Assembly (NCBI GenBank): GCA_036939975.1 | Contig: JALLPB010002230.1 | Location: 1 to 10,959 of the forward strand | Reading direction: 5' to 3' | Length of the DNA: 10,959 bases | From: Cyclostephanos tholiformis | Taxonomy: Eukaryota; Bacillariophyta; Thalassiosirophyceae; Thalassiosirales; Thalassiosiraceae | Shown here: piece by piece, positions 1 through 7,472 of the stretch | Numbering within the stretch: position 1 is the stretch's first letter | Layout of the letters: every line of letters begins with the position of its first letter | Position numbers and translations under genes: made by a program | The notes under the pieces: generated by a model | Databases searched by the model: none | What the model saw: the letters and a program-made list of their open reading frames with translations, nothing else | Told to the model about the DNA's origin: nothing

Positions 1-267
1 GGTGGAATGTCATGCAGGACTAAGATCATATGTAGATAAGTACCTATGTAAGTACTAATGTTATGTGCAAAGTTTCACTTGGTTGTGTGCAAAGTTTCAC
101 TTGTAGATTTTGTGTTTTTGTGCATACAATACTGTTAATGTAACAGTTTATTTGCCGCCCCAAATGATAGCAAAACGACCCCCCAACATGTTCCACCACA
201 TTTACACGCCCTCCTTGATAATCAACATATTGCAAATGCAGAATATCAGTTGGTTGTTGCATTTTCC
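1..267 (-). repeat. 3' LTR of the copia element
   Basis: This copy matches 7473-7700 base for base apart from about 11 substitutions and a 40-nt extra stretch at 68-107. On the coding (minus) strand the conserved block starts GGAAAATGCAACAACC and ends GACATTCCACC. The inner border could instead be at 277: the minus strand there reads GAG then TGTTACATTAGG, a typical purine run followed by a TG start. The other LTR is too diverged at that point to decide. The LTR holds a small palindrome, CTGTTA-ATG-TAACAG, at 132-146, also present in the other copy. The window starts inside or exactly at the LTR end, so the outer border is unknown. Confidence 0.9.
64..102. repeat. Tandem 17-mer found only in the 3' LTR
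   Basis: TGTGCAAAGTTTCACTT occurs at 64-80 and again at 86-102, period 22. The 40-nt block containing both units is absent from the 5' LTR, where TTATGTG runs straight into ATTTTGTG. Confidence 0.85.
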
Positions 268-334
268 TAATGTAACACTCGCTCACATTGGTATCTTGGA
301 GAGGTCACTTGCCACACATATAGCGGCAATGATG

Positions 335-1015
335 TTAGAAGTCATTTTGTGCCAGAGCTTTAGTGAGTGCATCAGCAATCTGGTCTTTTGTATCAATTGG
401 GAAGATCTTTATAAGTCCCTCCCATACATGCTCACAAAAATGATGATAGCAAACATTGATATGCTTTGTCCTTGGGCATAATTTTGGAAGTCTTGCAAGT
501 TCAAGGGCGCCAGAATTGTCTTCAAAAACCTTGCAGTATATATATGGTTCAGCACATTGTATGCTAAAGTTTCGCTCCTCATTTCCTGGAGTAGGCCCAT
601 GATAGGAATGATGTCACATAAGGCTTGGGACATGGCAATGTACTCAGCCTCAGTGGTCAAAAGTGCAACTTGTGATTGAAGCTTAGATGCCCAGCACACC
701 GGACAACCAGCATAGAACACAATCCATCCGCTATGGGACTTGGCAGTGCTAGGATCTGTGGCTGCAAAGCTTCTATTCCAGTTTCCTAAAAAATCTGCAT
801 CTAAGTAGCATAAAAACCCTTTCCCTGGAACAGGCTTGAAATGGATGCCTAGGTCACGTGTCTTCTTCAAGTACCATACTAGGTACAAGATGGCCTTGCC
901 ATGCGAGCATCTTGGGTCCAATGAGTACTTAGCAACCTGGTGCATGGCATACATGATGTCAGGACACGTGGTTTAGGCCAAATAGTTGAGCTTTCCAACA
1001 GCAGATCTGTAGTTG
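335..1015 (-). pseudogene. Copia RNase H domain, frameshifted
   Basis: RNase H removes the RNA strand of the RNA/DNA hybrid during reverse transcription. The minus strand reads the connection motif NYRSAVGKLNYLA, then a TAA stop where CAA (Q) is expected, then an open frame to about 530. Conserved pieces are LDADFLGNWN (first catalytic Asp, codons at 790-804) and TTEAEYIAMSQAL (catalytic Glu, about 640-655). A frame change near 530 moves to KVFEDNSGALELARLPKLC (catalytic Asp codon 518-520), and a further reading gives RTKHINVCYHHFCEHV. The pol stop is TAA at 335-337. The three acidic residues are kept, but the stop and frameshift make it non-functional. Confidence 0.88.
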
Positions 1016-1999
1016 AAGTTCAGGCCAAAGAGAGGCTCATCCTTGAATGCATGAAGTTGAAGTGACACTTTTGCTGGCATGGGCTTGGTCTTGGAATCAT
1101 TGAGTCAAACATCCGTGATTATGGAATTTGCTCATTGTCATGACCTATGAATATACCATCATCAATGTAGACCATAAATATTACATCCCCTCAGTAGAAA
1201 ACACAATCATCTATGAGTGATGGCTGGAAGCCGATGGAAGCCAGTTTCTCCATGAGGTATGAGTTCCATACTTGCCCTGCCTGCTTCTGTCCACAAATGT
1301 TTCTGAGAAGCTTTAGCACATGGTGGCAGGAGTCATTAGATGCTGTCTTGATGCCTTGTGGAAGTTCCATGTAGATGTCATGCTTGATTGGTGCATGTGG
1401 ATATGCCATGACAAAGTCAACTTGACAAAGGGCCCAAAGGAATATGATGCCAAAATTATAATTAGTTGGATGGCAAACCACATTACAACGGGTGCATATG
1501 TTTCATAGTAGTTCATGCCAAACACTTGCTTCCCTCCATGCAGGTTTAATCGTACCTTGTTACCCTTGACTATGTTGGTAGTGAGATCACGTGTGCATCA
1601 CAATGACCATACAGAAGGCACAATCTGGGCATCCTTGGGGACAGTGTCTAGAGGTACAAGTTCCCAGTGCCCATTCTCTACATGGCCATTGACTTCCTTA
1701 ACTACAGCCTCCACAAATTGATTTGCATCATTCTGTCTGAGAGTGCCTGTTGGAGGTACATGATGTCCCCTACCATCTCAGCATGGAATGCGATGGGGTT
1801 CCTCATGCATTCTTGCAGTTTGAGATGGGTGTCATGGAATAGGTCCTCCTCAGTATCTCCAATTGTGGATGGCTATGCCATGTGATGCATGTTGCTTGAT
1901 CCAAAGAAGTCTCAATGGGACACCGAGTCTGCCATTCTTCGTGACATAGTGCAAGTCCGACCACGTAGGCTTGTACCAGCTGAGGTGATCCTCGGAAGG
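1016..1999 (-). pseudogene. Copia reverse transcriptase, broken by stops and frameshifts
   Basis: This is the RNA-dependent DNA polymerase part of pol. It begins with the linker LPRITSAGTSLRGRT and MSRRMADSVSH, then a TGA (probable former CGA) and a TAG (probable former CAG) before MRNPIAFHAEMVGDIMYL. After a frame change come KEVNGHVENGHWELVP and VRLNLHGGKQVFGMNYYETY. A further change leads to QVDFVMAYPHAPIKHDIYME and LPQGI, LRNICGQKQAGQVWN and the active-site motif YIDDG at 1155-1169, preceded by a TGA at about 1194 where an Arg codon (CGA) is likely. The catalytic YIDD is intact. Neighbouring sequence upstream is the inserted transposon at 2000-3271. Confidence 0.9.
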
Positions 2000-2014
2000 C
2001 TGAAGGTGCAATCT
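2000..2014 (+). repeat. Left terminal inverted repeat
   Basis: CTGAAGGTGCAATCT, a perfect inverted match to 3257-3271. Imperfect matching continues inward for about 20 bp (GGGATCTTG versus AAGATTTGG). Confidence 0.88.
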
Positions 2015-2111
2015 GGGATCTTGATAAAATAAATTGTATTGGCGTGTTGGGTAAGAACACACCCATCAACGAAAATTAATAATTTGCTCTTGGGCTGGAT
2101 TGAGTACCTAT

Positions 2112-2127
2112 TCCTACATATGTAGGA
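2112..2127. repeat. 16-bp perfect palindrome
   Basis: TCCTACATATGTAGGA reads the same on both strands. Its core CTACATATGTAG recurs at 2852-2863 in the same TIR element. Confidence 0.85.
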
Positions 2128-2201
2128 TAGAGAAACTACGAAGAGATAGTAGTGATTCCCACGTTTTTTCTTGTTTAAATCAATTTTCAGTTGTTTTTTA
2201 C

Positions 2202-2270
2202 GGATGGGTGCAAAGAATAAATGTTTCTCACAATTTTCATATGAGAAACAATTATGCTTTGCACCCATCC
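2202..2270. repeat. Long near-perfect hairpin, 29-nt arms
   Basis: Arms 2202-2230 and 2242-2270 pair as a perfect 14-bp outer stem (GGATGGGTGCAAAG), a 6-bp block with two mismatches, and a perfect 9-bp inner stem (TGTTTCTCA), around an 11-nt loop. It lies in the AT-rich left third of the TIR element. It could be a transposase-binding or cruciform structure, a tiny fold-back element, or a small-RNA precursor if transcribed. Confidence 0.85.
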
Positions 2271-2381
2271 AAACTATGTCAGATGGTGCGACTGCTCTAC
2301 ACTTAATAGTTTTAATTTTGATAAGTTTTTTTTTGATTTTTACTATCTAATCTCTACTACTCTACATGACTACAATATTAC

Positions 2382-2753
2382 TTACAATATGCTCACAAGG
2401 GCAGCTACATCAAAAACATGGTGACCATGGCGATCCCCTCACCCAGCCAACATGAAGCCAAAACATGATAAAACGAAGGGCGGTGTTGCCAAAAAAAATA
2501 TTCGTGGATAGCTCAGGTGCAGTGGCACAGAAAAATTACGAGAATTATCTTTAAAAAACTCACCTTTAACCAGCAAGCCCGCTGCACCGCTGCCTGTAGA
2601 AAATAGTAAATAAAATAAAGAAATAGTAAGTTATACAAAAAAATACATCACTGTGTTGTGACAATCAAGGTTGATTGTGCGACAAATGAACTTACCTAAC
2701 TCTTCAATTGAAGCCTCTGGAAGGCGGCAGGCAGGTGGGACCATGGTCGTCAT
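2382..2753 (-). CDS. Possible small spliced gene inside the TIR element
   Basis: No homolog recognised. The minus strand has ATG at 2751-2753 and exon 1 at 2696-2753 (58 nt) ending TTAG before a GTAAGT donor. Intron 1 (2594-2695, 102 nt) ends in a long pyrimidine-rich run and CTACAG. Exon 2 is 2564-2593 (30 nt), followed by a GTGAGT donor. For exon 3 two acceptors keep the same frame: GATGTAG with exon from 2404, or GGTGAG with exon from 2437. Both end at TAA 2382-2384, giving 36 or 47 residues. The product would start MTTMVPPACRLPEASIEEL, continue GSGAAGLLVK and end AALVSIL. Exons are GC-richer than the AT-rich introns. A third GTAAGT donor at 2381-2386 overlaps the stop, so the gene may once have continued. 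It could be a captured host-gene fragment; function is unknown. Confidence 0.38.
2661..2678. repeat. Inverted repeat within the putative intron 1
   Basis: ACAATCAA and TTGATTGT are perfect 8-bp arms around GG. TTGT and ACAA just outside extend the pairing imperfectly. It sits near the donor side of the proposed intron 1. Confidence 0.75.
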
Positions 2754-2806
2754 ATTTTAATTTTTTTGGTTGTGTGTTGTGCTGTGTGCTTGAGGTGCAA
2801 AGCCAT
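2750..2806 (-). CDS. Short upstream ORF overlapping the spliced ORF start
   Basis: An 18-codon ORF starts with ATG at 2804-2806 (context CCAATGGC) and reads MALHLKHTAQHTTKKIKI. Its TGA stop (2750-2752) overlaps the ATG of the possible spliced gene (2751-2753) as ATGA. The stretch is CA-rich, as many 5' untranslated leaders are. It may be a uORF that limits translation of the downstream ORF, or chance; no peptide function is claimed. Confidence 0.22.
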   Translation of the reverse strand: MALHLKHTAQHTTKKIKI

Positions 2807-3256
2807 TGGTTTTGAGTCTGCCGTTGGTCAATTTCAGTTTAAAAATGAAGGCTACATATGTAGGGTTTAGTATTAAAATACGAGTCAGTGGGTGATATGA
2901 CAGAGGAAAATTAAGATATGACAATAAAAAAATTACTTCCTTTCTTGAAGGACTTATTTTTCCTAATAAAGAAATCGGAGTGTGATAGGGAAATTTAATA
3001 GAACATAGACCAATTAATTTGTTGTAAAAATAATTAATGCGAACAAAAATTTATATATTCTCTCAGAATTTAAATGTTAATTTATATATTAAATCTTTCT
3101 TTTATTCAGAACATTATCTATTTCACAGCAAAACTTTTATTAGGACGAAAAGAAATTAATTTGAGAAATTATAAATAAACACAAGAAAATTACAAATAAA
3201 ATTTATTGTAATAAAATTAATACAATCTACAGATAAAATTTAAACGTCCAAATCTT
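2807..3256. other. AT-rich part of the TIR element, no gene seen
   Basis: About 450 bp dominated by A/T runs with stops in every frame. Apart from the palindrome at 2852-2863 and the repeated word TTTATATATT (about 3050 and 3081) I see no coding sequence or RNA gene. It would lie upstream of the possible spliced gene and could hold its promoter, but no motif proves that. Confidence 0.6.
2852..2863. repeat. 12-bp palindrome, second copy of the core at 2112-2127
   Basis: CTACATATGTAG followed by GG, matching the core of the palindrome about 740 bp to the left within the same element. Confidence 0.8.
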
Positions 3257-3271
3257 AGATTGCACCTTCAG
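3257..3271 (-). repeat. Right terminal inverted repeat
   Basis: AGATTGCACCTTCAG, the exact reverse complement of 2000-2014. It is followed by the target duplication AGG at 3272-3274. Confidence 0.88.
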
Positions 3272-3274
3272 AGG

Positions 3275-3877
3275 ATGGCTGCAGTTGGAGTATTTGCTTC
3301 GATGGGCATGGCATCAGAGTTTGCCATGACTTGGCCTTCTTCCTCAGTGTTCTCGCTCAAGTAGCTGTGAGAGTCTCACTCCACATCAGTGCTTTCTGAA
3401 GTGACTGATGCATCATCTGGAGGCATTTCTGCACTGACTGCAACAGGCCATAATTGGGGCTATGCAGTGTTGGGGCAGAGATTTGAGAGAGAATCTTGTT
3501 GGCATGACCCAATCCTGCCAGCTGCTGCCATATAATGGTCTCAGAAACTTGAGCTCCACCATGGCGGATTGTCTTGAAAAAGTTATCAAAGCGGAGTGAT
3601 ATTGTGGTGATAAAAGCCCAGTGCTTAAAGAAAGAATAAGGTAGACATTCCTGGCATGCATTGGGGAAGGTCCCAAGTTGAGGCCTAAGCATGCACGTGG
3701 GGACCACTTTGGGATCTGATTCCCTGATGCCAGTGCATTGTTCGAAGCAAAAACAGGGCAGCCAAAAGTGTGTATGTGTTTCATGTTGACACCAACATGA
3801 ATTGAACTGTTTCGCTCAAGTCTCAACATTCCATCCTCCAGCATGGGCAAGGAGTTGAAGAGGAGAGTGGCATTCAC
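3275..3877 (-). pseudogene. Copia integrase C-terminal region and pol linker
   Basis: The minus strand reads NATLLFNSLPMLEDGMLRLE, then the strongly conserved NMKHIHTFGCPVFA and WSPRACLGLNLGPSPMHARN, the C-terminal part of copia integrase just after the catalytic core. A frame change near 3600 moves to FDNFFKTIRHGGAQVSETII, and another near 3430 to a variable linker ending SENTEEEGQVMANSDAMP and IEANTPTAAIL. The linker stops at the inserted TIR element, and its frame resumes on the other side at LPRIT. Inactive because of the frameshifts. Confidence 0.87.
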
Positions 3878-4257
3878 AAAGCATATGGCCAGAGAGCTAG
3901 GTGAGCTGCTGCTGGCCAGTGAGCTCGCACGTGCAGCAATTTCTTGTATGTGCTCTCACTGAGATCATGGATGGCATGCTTGGTGATTCCATTTTGGAAA
4001 TGAGCATTGATGCCACAAAAAGTGAATCATTGTCATGATTGTTTGCAGGAGCTCTTGAATGTGTTGTCTGCAAATCTGCCATTAGTGCAATGGTAATGCA
4101 GTATTTTTATGCCATGGTTGGCTGCAAACTGCTCAAAGGCGTGCTTGGCCTTGATTGTTTCATCAGAGGATGAATCTTGCATGAGGTGGACGAAGTGCAG
4201 GTGGGAGTAGTGGTTGACGAAGATGGTGGCGGTGGCGGCGATTGGTGAGTTTCATTT
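3840..4257 (-). pseudogene. Copia integrase catalytic core, DDE triad lost
   Basis: This domain joins element cDNA to host DNA using a D-D-E metal site. One frame reads ATIFVNHYSHLHFVHLMQD, then FEQFAANHGIKILHYHCTNG, then, past two TGA stops at about 4040, FQNGITKHAIHDLSES and HWPAAAHLALWPYAL. Aligned by motif, FVD has become FVN (codon 4213-4215), CDNG has become CTNG (4084-4086) and QNGIAE has become QNGITK (3979-3981). The last two sites are 35 codons apart, close to the usual D35E spacing. Frameshifts lie on both sides, near 4230 and 3880. Every catalytic residue appears replaced, so it is dead independent of the stops. Confidence 0.85.
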
Positions 4258-5001
4258 TCAATTGTGCGAAGAATCCCACCTGCGATTGACCAAAACACAT
4301 TCCCCCAGCTTGGTTGGGACAAAGACTTTGTGAGAAGTTTTGGCCTCTTTGCCATGCCAAAGAAGCTTGGTCATTGTGCCAAAGAGGCAGCCAGCACATT
4401 TTGGGGGCTTGACCTCCCTCAGTCGCTTGGGAATCTCTCCTTTCGTGGCCATTAGGTTGAGGGCAGTGAAGGTAACATGACCAAGGTGGTAGTGCCATTG
4501 CATGAGTTCTGCTTGGTCTTTGGCAGCAGCAAGTGGAGTGTCCTTCACATTGGATGCTTGAGGAGATGGGTCAAAGGTGAGTGCCCCCATTCATGTTGCA
4601 TTTAGAGAAGGTTCATCAGCGTCTTGTGACTCGGGTGAGTGTGACCGATTGGATGTCTTGACAGTATCATCATTCTCCCTCACTTTAGCAGCATCCGGAT
4701 AATCTTGCAGGTGATTATTTTCCTCTGCAATGAATTCTTCAGGAACTGCTTGCTTCTTTAAGCTGTGTGGGAACTGTAGGACGTGCTTGTGGCAGAAGTA
4801 AGATGCCTTGCAAGCTTCAAATCTCATGATGAAGGCATGATACGCCATAGAAGCTGGCGCAGAGTGGAAGACGGGAGTGTTTGTTGCCTCACTGTGATTG
4901 ATAGTTTTACAAAATCGGCCACCTCCCTAAAGTAGGACACATCTGTCCCAATAGTTCTCCATCCATGTATGCTTGTTTCCCTTTGCCTTTGCCTCCTGTG
5001 C
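4258..5001 (-). pseudogene. Copia pre-integrase zinc-binding region
   Basis: This continues the protease frame with TAG stops just after LLSPQH (5002-5004) and near 4933, and a TGA at 4591-4593. The intact-looking part reads LMQWHYHLGHVTFTALNLM and CAGCLFGTMTK, the HHCC zinc-binding (gag_pre-integrs) motif: His in WH, His in LGH, then C-x2-C, spanning about 4387-4494. It normally supports the integrase core. The frame then breaks at about 4285, where a short deletion seems to have joined CVLVN to QVGFFAQLK in another frame. Confidence 0.87.
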
Positions 5002-5745
5002 CTAATGCTGTGGTGACAAGAGGCACTGTCTCAATTTAGGTAAGTAGAGACTGTTGGGATTTTTTATTTCATGGGTTCTGTCATGATCGTCTTGATGTCT
5101 CATCACATACGTCCCTGTTCCTTCAATCTCCATGCCTGAGGCTATCCTGTCTACCTGTCTGCCCTGAGGGGCCAAAACAAGGTCCTCGAAGAGGTGTGGG
5201 GCGTTAATCATGCACCTTGATGCATGGTTATCAACCCCTATTGGGTAGGAGTCTGCGTCAAAGCAGACATACTGAGTGGATTCTTGGTCTCCCTCATTGC
5301 TCAGCATGGCCCTGAAGTGAGGATGAGGGGGCCTGCCAAGGATGGGTGCAGTCACTGCATTGCCAAAAGAAAAGTTCAATGCAACAACCAACCCAGAAGA
5401 TGGCGATGCCAAGAGGGAATAGGTAAGTCCATCCCAAGGGAATAGGTAAGTCCATCCCCAACTCATCTTGTGATTCTTGTCATCACTGCTCTTGGTAACT
5501 TGGGGCTTGATGACTCTCTTCACTCTTTTTTGAAGCCTTGGCCTATGTTTCCCCTGGAGAGGCCATGGTGGATCAGTCACAGGGAATGAGGCCACGGCTT
5601 GGCATGCATCGAAGGTGAGCAGGAGTATGATTTGTGGAAGCACGTAGGCAAAAAGGTAGTAAGATAGTAACTGACCCATGTCAAATGTGTCTGTCCCAGC
5701 CATGACCACTAACATCAATGTCCATGACCATGCCGGCATGCACAA
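5002..5745 (-). pseudogene. Pol N-terminus with aspartic protease
   Basis: An open stretch of 247 codons follows the gag TGA (5746-5748) directly and in the same frame, with no ATG at its first codon. Residues about 26-46 (5608-5670) form a hydrophobic run, LLSYYLFAYVLPQIILLLTF, that could span a membrane. A basic segment follows (RLQKRVKRVIK). The protease lies at about residues 155-247: FDADSYPIGVDNHASRCM carries the active-site Asp (codon 5230-5232) in the form D-N-H-A-S, followed by GTGTYVMRH, NSLYLPKLRQ and CLLSPQH, a usual end of copia protease. It would cut the polyprotein. A 23-bp tandem duplication at 5415-5458 falls between the hydrophobic run and the protease. Confidence 0.83.
5415..5458. 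repeat. 23-bp tandem duplication in pol
   Basis: GGGAATAGGTAAGTCCATCCC occurs at 5415-5435 and 5438-5458, period 23. Since 23 is not a multiple of three, it should have shifted the original frame. Confidence 0.9.
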
Positions 5746-7087
5746 TCATTCATCCTGGGCAAGGTTGCCCAAGGTTGCCAGTAAGACTGCATAATGCAGA
5801 TTGATGGCAATGGTGGCGGTCACAGCAGCAAACGTGGCCAAATTGGCCTTGTAAGCGGGCTTCTGCTCTTCCTTGCACTTGTTTGCCCAAGAGGCAGTTA
5901 GCGGGCTTGTGCACTGTCCAAGCCATGTGGTGCTTGCACCAATGGAAGGTAGTCCACATTTTCTTTTCCTTGGGTTCTCCCTCCTTGGGTGGCACTTTCT
6001 TCCATGCCTCATCCTTTTTTATTCTTCTTGTTAGAACTATCCTCCTTGTTGCATCACTGTCATTTCTGACCATCTTTCTTGTCCTCATTTCCCTCTGCTA
6101 CTGCAGCAAGCTTGGATGCCAGCTTGAGCTGACCTTGAGGTGTCTGATCTTGGCAGCCATGGCAACAATTTTGTCATGGTCAGGGGATCTGGCACCCCAT
6201 TTCTTATTGTTGACGAGCCAGTCAAACTATCTTTTGGCCATCTTGCGCAAGGCTTTGTGTGTTAGGCCAGCTAACTTGCCATCAAGGTAATCATTTTGCC
6301 AATTCTCAATGTACTTTTTGAAGTTGTAGCAGGGAACTGCCTCATAAGCGTCAAAAAGAATCTGGATGGGGTTGTCAATGGTAGCACCATGTGCAATGAT
6401 ATGTGAGTAATTCTTATCAAATTCCTCATGAATCTTGTTGATGTTGCCCTTGACTGTTGCTGAGTATGTCGCTAATGTTTGCAGGTTCTCATATAGGGAT
6501 TGCATGGTGGTGATGGAGTCCATTGTGGTGAGCCACATAATGATCTTGTACATTAGCAGGGCATACTCTATGCCATCAAAGGTGTATTCCGATCAATGGG
6601 TGAGTAGTTTGGCTTGAGTGGAGGTGGTAAGTGACTTGGCTAGGCAAGTGTGGGTTTCAGAGTCAGCTTCCCCGACCTTGCAGAATCGCTCACATTGCAT
6701 TTTGAGTGCCTTGATAATGTTGACAGACTTGCCTGCAGCATTGGTGAAGGTAGTAATTTGCGTGGCACCTTGATTCCAGCCCATCTGGGTTGCCGTGCAA
6801 TGTAGCGCTTTGACAAAAACCACAGATTGGGTGAGGGACATGGAGAATCCCTCAGACAGAGTCTTGTCATCTAGAGGCTGACCGCCTCACTCGTAGACTG
6901 ATGCTCCATGCTTGGTCTTGTAGTCAATGATGCTCTCCACTTCCAAGGAGTTTGGTTTGTCTGCAATAGTGGCAGGAGTGGCAGCAACTGGGGCTGCTGG
7001 TGCCACGGCTGTGGCAAGGTTGTTGACCTGAGCTTGGAGAGCTTGAATCTGAGCAAGTAGCTCTGCAACCGTGGGTTGGCTTGCCAT
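5746..7087 (-). pseudogene. Copia Gag (capsid and zinc knuckle), degraded
   Basis: Gag packages the element RNA. I place the start at ATG 7085-7087 (MASQPTVAELLAQIQALQ), although the frame is open to 7171. The N-terminus is a short coiled-coil-like stretch followed by an Ala/Pro-rich segment, then IIDYKTKHGASVYE. The same frame continues through TGA 6887-6889, TGA 6593-6595 and TAG 6227-6229, with capsid-like text such as LMYKIIMWLTTMDSITT and WQNDYLDGKLAGLTH. Frame changes near 6130, 6080 and 5890 follow. The RNA-binding knuckle HWCKHHMAWTVHKPANC is at 5894-5938. Gag ends LGNLAQDE with TGA at 5746-5748. Several stops look like C-to-T changes of CGA or CAG codons. Confidence 0.87.
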
Positions 7088-7472
7088 GGCTTCTTGTATT
7101 GCTTGTCTTCTGGTAGAGACTGGAATGGTTGAAAGATAGTAGTATGCTTCAGGGAGCAAAGATTGCAACAAATCTCACATTTGGAGATGCTTTTGGGTGA
7201 TCAGGACCAAAATATGTTGACTAGGAAGCTGCTGGGAGCTTGGATTTATGCAGAGGAATCGTGAATTAAAAGGGATCCAATGAAACAGGCAATGAAGGTG
7301 AAGAAGGGCATCCCTTGATTGCACTGCCTGTTGGGCTATGATTAAGTTGTAATTTTTGTTTAATGATGCAGATTATGATTATAATTTGATCTAACAAAGC
7401 AGGCAATTAATCAAATGGGTGATGCAGTCATGGAGCAGGCAGAAGTCTAAAGAGGATCATTTCATGGGATTA
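7088..7472 (-). other. Copia 5' leader between LTR and gag
   Basis: About 385 bp of untranslated leader on the minus strand, from the LTR end to the chosen Gag ATG. The first bases after the LTR (CCTAATCCCATGAAATG on the minus strand) should contain the tRNA primer-binding site. They do not match a tRNA 3' end or the initiator-Met half-tRNA I know, so the primer is not identified. AGGCA words recur (for example 7280, 7400, 7436) without clear order. Confidence 0.6.

Larger units (their letters stand above)
2000..3271. mobile_element. TIR DNA element inserted in copia pol, 3-bp TSD
   Basis: The ends are perfect 15-bp inverted repeats: CTGAAGGTGCAATCT at 2000-2014 and its complement at 3257-3271, with weaker matching further in. 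AGG flanks both sides (1997-1999 and 3272-3274) as a 3-bp target duplication. On the pol sense strand, joining the flanks with a single CCT gives GCC ATC CTT CCG AGG ATC ACC, which keeps the pol frame (A-I-L-P-R-I-T). No transposase-like ORF is visible, so it looks non-autonomous. A 3-bp duplication occurs in CACTA and PIF/Harbinger elements, but these ends do not start CACTA and AGG is not the TWA typical of Harbinger, so the superfamily stays open. It carries a possible spliced gene, a large hairpin and several palindromes. Confidence 0.85.

Noticed and set aside
2382..2390. GTAAGT at the end of exon 3 as proof of a further exon
   Set aside because: The donor is a good match, but no downstream stretch before the hairpin shows a convincing acceptor plus open exon, so the model ends at the TAA.
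4107..4355. Pro/Ser/Thr-rich 82-codon minus-strand ORF
   Set aside because: It is another frame of the integrase core, which has recognisable catalytic-core motifs.
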